From Streptomyces formicae (GTDB lineage: Bacteria; Actinomycetota; Actinomycetes; Streptomycetales; Streptomycetaceae), in the NCBI RefSeq assembly GCF_022647665.1, contig NZ_CP071872.1:7688001-7752000 (forward strand): 64,000 bases of DNA, in the 5' to 3' direction. Below, piece by piece: positions 61,689-64,000 of the stretch. Both the position numbers and the translations under genes were made by a program. Positions within the stretch are counted from its first letter, which is position 1. Every line of letters begins with the position of its first letter. The notes under the pieces were generated by a model. That model was not told the DNA's origin and made no database searches. It saw nothing but the letters and a program-made list of their open reading frames with translations.

Positions 61689-61751
61689 TTGTCACTCTCA
61701 CTCGGAGAGTGCTAACGCCAATGATTAGCACTCGGGCATGGAGAGTGCAAG
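61689..61751. promoter_or_regulatory. two tandem CIRCE elements (HrcA operators)
   Basis: CIRCE 1: TTGTCACTC (61689-61697), nine bases, GAGTGCTAA (61707-61715). CIRCE 2: TTAGCACTC (61725-61733), nine bases, GAGTGCAAG (61743-61751). Consensus is TTAGCACTC-N9-GAGTGCTAA, so each has two mismatches in one arm. Confidence 0.9.
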
Positions 61752-61772
61752 CGGCTCTCGTGAGTCGGGCAG

Positions 61773-61822
61773 CCTCGAAGATCCGGATCCCGGACGCATC
61801 GAAGATCCGGTCCCCGGACGCG
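61773..61822. repeat. 25-bp direct repeat, two copies
   Basis: CGAAGATCCGG and CCCCGGACGC in the same order at about 61774-61797 and 61799-61821, between the groEL promoter and the cold-shock gene terminator. Role unknown. Confidence 0.7.
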
Positions 61823-61823
61823 C

Positions 61824-61860
61824 CGGAGGGCCCTTACCCATCCCGGGTAGGGGCCCTCCG
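61824..61860 (-). terminator. terminator of the cold shock gene
   Basis: 16-bp stem (61824-61839 with 61845-61860, one G-U pair) and a 5-nt loop, 26 bases past the cold-shock gene stop. Confidence 0.8.
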
Positions 61861-61886
61861 TCACGTTGCTGCAGTCGGTCGGCGCT

Positions 61887-62090
61887 TCAGCCGGCCAAAC
61901 GGACCATGTCCGCCTGCGGCCCCTTCTGGCCCTGCGAGATCTCGAACTCGACCCGCTGGCCCTCCTCCAGGGTGCGGTAGCCGTCCATCTGGATCGCGCT
62001 GTAGTGGACGAAAACATCCGCACCACCGTCGACCGCGATGAAGCCGTAACCCTTCTCCGCGTTGAACCACTTGACGGTGCCCTGAGCCAT
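61887..62090 (-). CDS. cold shock protein (CspA family)
   Basis: 67 residues, the classic single-domain length. MAQGTVKWFNAEKGYGFI with RNP1 (KGYGFI) and RNP2 (DVFVHYS). It binds single-stranded RNA and DNA and acts as an RNA chaperone. ATG 62090 has GGAG seven bases upstream. Actinobacterial csp genes often have long leaders; here there are 461 bases to the next gene upstream. Confidence 0.97.
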   Translation of the reverse strand: MAQGTVKWFNAEKGYGFIAVDGGADVFVHYSAIQMDGYRTLEEGQRVEFEISQGQKGPQADMVRLAG

Positions 62091-62551
62091 GCCTAACTCC
62101 CCTATTACTGGCCCTTGCACAGGACCGCACTTCGCGGACCCGGGTCAGACCTCACCCCCGGAACAGGCGGAGGCGTGCGCCGGAACGCGTCGACCGCGGC
62201 TGAATGTATCTGTCCAACTGCCGTCTGCAACAGGTCAGTCGGACGAGAAATCTGGGCAGCACCGAAAGGCAAATTGGGGAGACTTCCGAGCTTACCGGGC
62301 AAGTCGGGCCGGGCAAAGCGCACTTAATGCGCATCAAGCTCGAACACTTTGGCTGCTTCTTATCGCGTGCGAACGCATTCTCATATGCGTCTGGCACACG
62401 CAGCGGAGGGGGCTTCCCCAACTCTACCGCGCTCAACCATGCAGAATTGCCCCCTCCGCTTAGCTTGCGGAGGGGGCACTGCGACATTAACGGCTACCGC
62501 CGCGGGTGTTCACTCGCGGTGAGGATCGGCCTGAGGCACCGCGCTCGGCGG
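62091..62551. other. 461-bp region with long csp leader and cysO terminator
   Basis: The part adjacent to 62090 is the presumed long 5' leader and promoter of the cold shock gene (AT-richer around 62320-62400). The distal end carries the terminator of cysO at 62449-62477. A partial direct copy of its arm, CGGAGGGGGC, is at 62404-62413. I see no convincing gene. Confidence 0.55.
62449..62477 (-). terminator. terminator of the thrC-cysO operon
   Basis: Perfect 11-bp inverted repeat GCCCCCTCCGC/GCGGAGGGGGC with a 7-nt loop, about 75 bases after the cysO stop. Confidence 0.82.
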
Positions 62552-62827
62552 TCAGCCCCCGGCGACGGCCGGGATGATCGAGACGCCTGCGCCGTCCGGC
62601 GTCACCGTCTCCAGGCCCTGCTCGAAACGGACGTCGTCGTCGTTGACGTACACGTTCACGAAGCGGCGCAGCTTGCCCTGGTCGTCCAGGACGCGGGCGG
62701 CGATACCCGTGTGGTTCTTCTCCAGGTCGGCGATGACCTCGGCGAGGGTCGCGCCCTCCGCCGGGACCTCGGCCTTGCCGCCCGTGTAGGTGCGCAGGAT
62801 GGTGGGGATGCGGACGTTGACGCTCAT
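62552..62827 (-). CDS. cysO: sulfur-carrier protein of the CysO/MoaD/ThiS family
   Basis: 91 residues, ubiquitin-like fold. Sequence parts such as VRIPTILRTYTGGKAEV and RFVNVYVNDDDVRFEQGLET and the C-terminal PAVAGG are close to mycobacterial CysO, which carries sulfur as a thiocarboxylate on its terminal Gly for CysM-dependent cysteine synthesis. cysM and mec are not seen beside it; instead it overlaps the thrC stop by four bases (ATGA). I therefore infer CysO over MoaD by sequence, and note that a link to threonine synthase is only positional. Confidence 0.85.
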   Translation of the reverse strand: MSVNVRIPTILRTYTGGKAEVPAEGATLAEVIADLEKNHTGIAARVLDDQGKLRRFVNVYVNDDDVRFEQGLETVTPDGAGVSIIPAVAGG

Positions 62828-64000
62828 GCGAGGCCAGCCTCTCGGAAAGAGTCCAGGTTGGGGCTGATGACGGCGGTCATGCCCGTGGTGGGGGCCACCG
62901 CGTCAAGGGTCTTCAGGCCGTCGCCGGTGTTGACGACGACCGTCGTGAGGGACGGGTCGATGGCGCCGGCCTCGATCAGCTTCTTCGCGACGCCGAGGGT
63001 CGTACCGCCCGCCGTCTCCGTGAAGATGCCCTCGGTGCGGGCCAGCAGCTTGATGGCGTCCACGATCTGCTCGTCGGTCACGTCCTCGACGGCGCCGCCC
63101 GTGCGGCGGCAGATGTCCAGGACGTAGGGGCCGTCGGCCGGGTTGCCGATGGCGAGCGACTTGGCGATGGTGTCGGGCTTCTGCGGGCGCACGACGTCAT
63201 GGCCGGCCTTGAAGGCGGCGGACACCGGGGAGCAGCCCTCCGCCTGGGCGCCGAAGATCTTGTACGGCTTGTCCTCGACGAGACCGAGCTTGATCAGCTC
63301 CTGAAGCCCCTTGTCGATCTTGGTGAGCTGGGAGCCGGAGGCGATGGGGATGACGATCTGGTCGGGCAGCTGCCAGCCGAGCTGCTCGCAGATCTCGTAC
63401 GCGAGCGTCTTGGAGCCCTCGCCGTAGTACGGGCGCAGATTGACGTTGACGAAGCCCCAGCCCTCGCCCGCCGGGTCACCGATGAGCTCGGAGCAGAAGC
63501 GGTTGACGTCGTCGTAGGTGCCCTCGATACCGACGAGCTCGCCGCCGTATACGGCGGCCATGACGATCTTGCCCTGCTCCAGGTCGTGCGGGATGAAGAC
63601 GCAGGAGCGGAAGCCGGCGCGGGCGGCGGCAGCACCGACGGCGCCCGCCAGGTTGCCCGTGGACGAGCAGGACAGGGTGGTGAAGCCGAAGGCGCGGGCG
63701 GCCTCGAGGGCCTGGGCGACGACGCGGTCCTTGAAGGAGTGGGTCGGGTTTCCGGAGTCGTCCTTGACGAAGAGCCTGCCCCGCTCGACGCCCAGCTCGC
63801 GGGCGAGGTTGTCGGCCTGGACGAGCTTGGTCCAGCCCGGGTTCAGGTTCGGCTTGGTGGCCACGTCGGCGGGGACGGGCAGCAGCGGCGCGTAGCGCCA
63901 GATGCTGGCGGGGCCGTTCTCGATCTGCTTGCGCAGGGCTGACCCAGTAGGAAATGTCGCAGTGGCGCTCGGCAGGTCGTACGCATACTTGACTTCGAGC
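62824..64000 (-). CDS. thrC: threonine synthase, 5' end outside window
   Basis: The frame is open from the window edge to TGA 62824 (about 392 codons; 5' part missing). The PLP lysine is in GNPTHSFKDRVVAQALE; other motifs are CSSTGNLAGAVGAAAARAGF, VNVNLRPYYGEGSKTLAYE and FTETAGGTTLGVAKKLIE. Converts O-phosphohomoserine to threonine. The leading visible residues (LEVKYAYDLPSATATF) belong to the same frame, so an internal ATG at 63864 is not the start. Followed by cysO with a 4-bp overlap. Confidence 0.95.
   Translation of the reverse strand, partial: LEVKYAYDLPSATATFPTGSALRKQIENGPASIWRYAPLLPVPADVATKPNLNPGWTKLVQADNLARELGVERGRLFVKDDSGNPTHSFKDRVVAQALEAARAFGFTTLSCSSTGNLAGAVGAAAARAGFRSCVFIPHDLEQGKIVMAAVYGGELVGIEGTYDDVNRFCSELIGDPAGEGWGFVNVNLRPYYGEGSKTLAYEICEQLGWQLPDQIVIPIASGSQLTKIDKGLQELIKLGLVEDKPYKIFGAQAEGCSPVSAAFKAGHDVVRPQKPDTIAKSLAIGNPADGPYVLDICRRTGGAVEDVTDEQIVDAIKLLARTEGIFTETAGGTTLGVAKKLIEAGAIDPSLTTVVVNTGDGLKTLDAVAPTTGMTAVISPNLDSFREAGLA

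Overview
The window is high-GC actinobacterial chromosome, almost certainly Streptomyces. The evidence is pervasive G/C third positions, frequent GTG starts, many stop/start overlaps of four bases, and typical streptomycete families: DUF397/XRE pairs, DUF6479, DUF2530, DUF3027, a class F sortase, an LAxTG surface protein, futalosine menaquinone genes, DasR-like operators and CIRCE-controlled groEL. From memory, the order thrC-cysO-csp-groEL ... murQ ... mqnD/mqnB ... serC resembles the core region of Streptomyces coelicolor. I could not run an alignment to confirm this.

Layout. 1-13.7 kb: a truncated FAD/4Fe-4S oxidase, serC, a secreted DUF4360 protein, an SGNH hydrolase, a CBS protein, a class F sortase beside an extremely Asp/Lys-rich secreted protein, an aldo/keto reductase, a secreted propeller/lysozyme-fold protein whose 5' end is joined to a LuxR remnant, and thpR. 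13.7-16.7 kb: a ribbon-helix-helix/Fic-like toxin-antitoxin-type pair, a MarR-MFS efflux pair and an orphan RHH paralogue. 16.7-24.4 kb: a purine permease, a P-type ATPase, peptide deformylase, a regulator gene cut by an intact IS3-family element, gene debris (including a P-ATPase fragment) and an HD phosphohydrolase. 24.4-35.5 kb: an Hsp90/sacsin-like ATPase, DUF3027, MFS, DUF2771, mqnB-mqnD (futalosine pathway), a cold-shock-domain protein, a HAD phosphatase and an HAAS-like membrane protein. 35.7-44.8 kb: an XPB-type helicase and its accessory protein separated by an antisense methyltransferase, a GT87 mannosyltransferase and a HelD/HelR-like helicase. 44.8-45.6 kb: a gene-free block of 61-62 bp repeats and hairpins. 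45.6-51.9 kb: cutC with paired DasR-like boxes, HD and DUF4031 genes, a MurR/RpiR regulator with murQ (N-acetylmuramate 6-phosphate use), and an LANTG-anchored coiled-coil protein. 52.2-59.8 kb: an ABC exporter with a frameshifted permease, a PrmC-like methyltransferase, an operon of three tightly coupled unknown genes divergent from a frameshifted XRE gene plus DUF397, a membrane protein, and a mosaic of three gene fragments. 59.9-64 kb: groEL with two CIRCE elements, a cold shock gene, cysO and truncated thrC.

How the genes work together. Most of the window is housekeeping: serine and threonine synthesis, menaquinone, protein maturation, and chaperone and cold-shock functions. Accessory pieces cluster at 8-9.7, 12.9-16.7, 21.8-23.8, 44.8-45.6 and 55-59.8 kb. 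The best candidates for something poorly described are the sortase F/acidic-repeat surface pair at 7.2-9.65 kb, the Fic-like protein that has lost its catalytic His at 14.0 kb, and the coupled operon facing the XRE/DUF397 pair at 55.5-57.8 kb. Two frameshifts (about 53.97 and 57.29 kb) each look like one missing G in a G run, so assembly error must be excluded before calling either gene dead.
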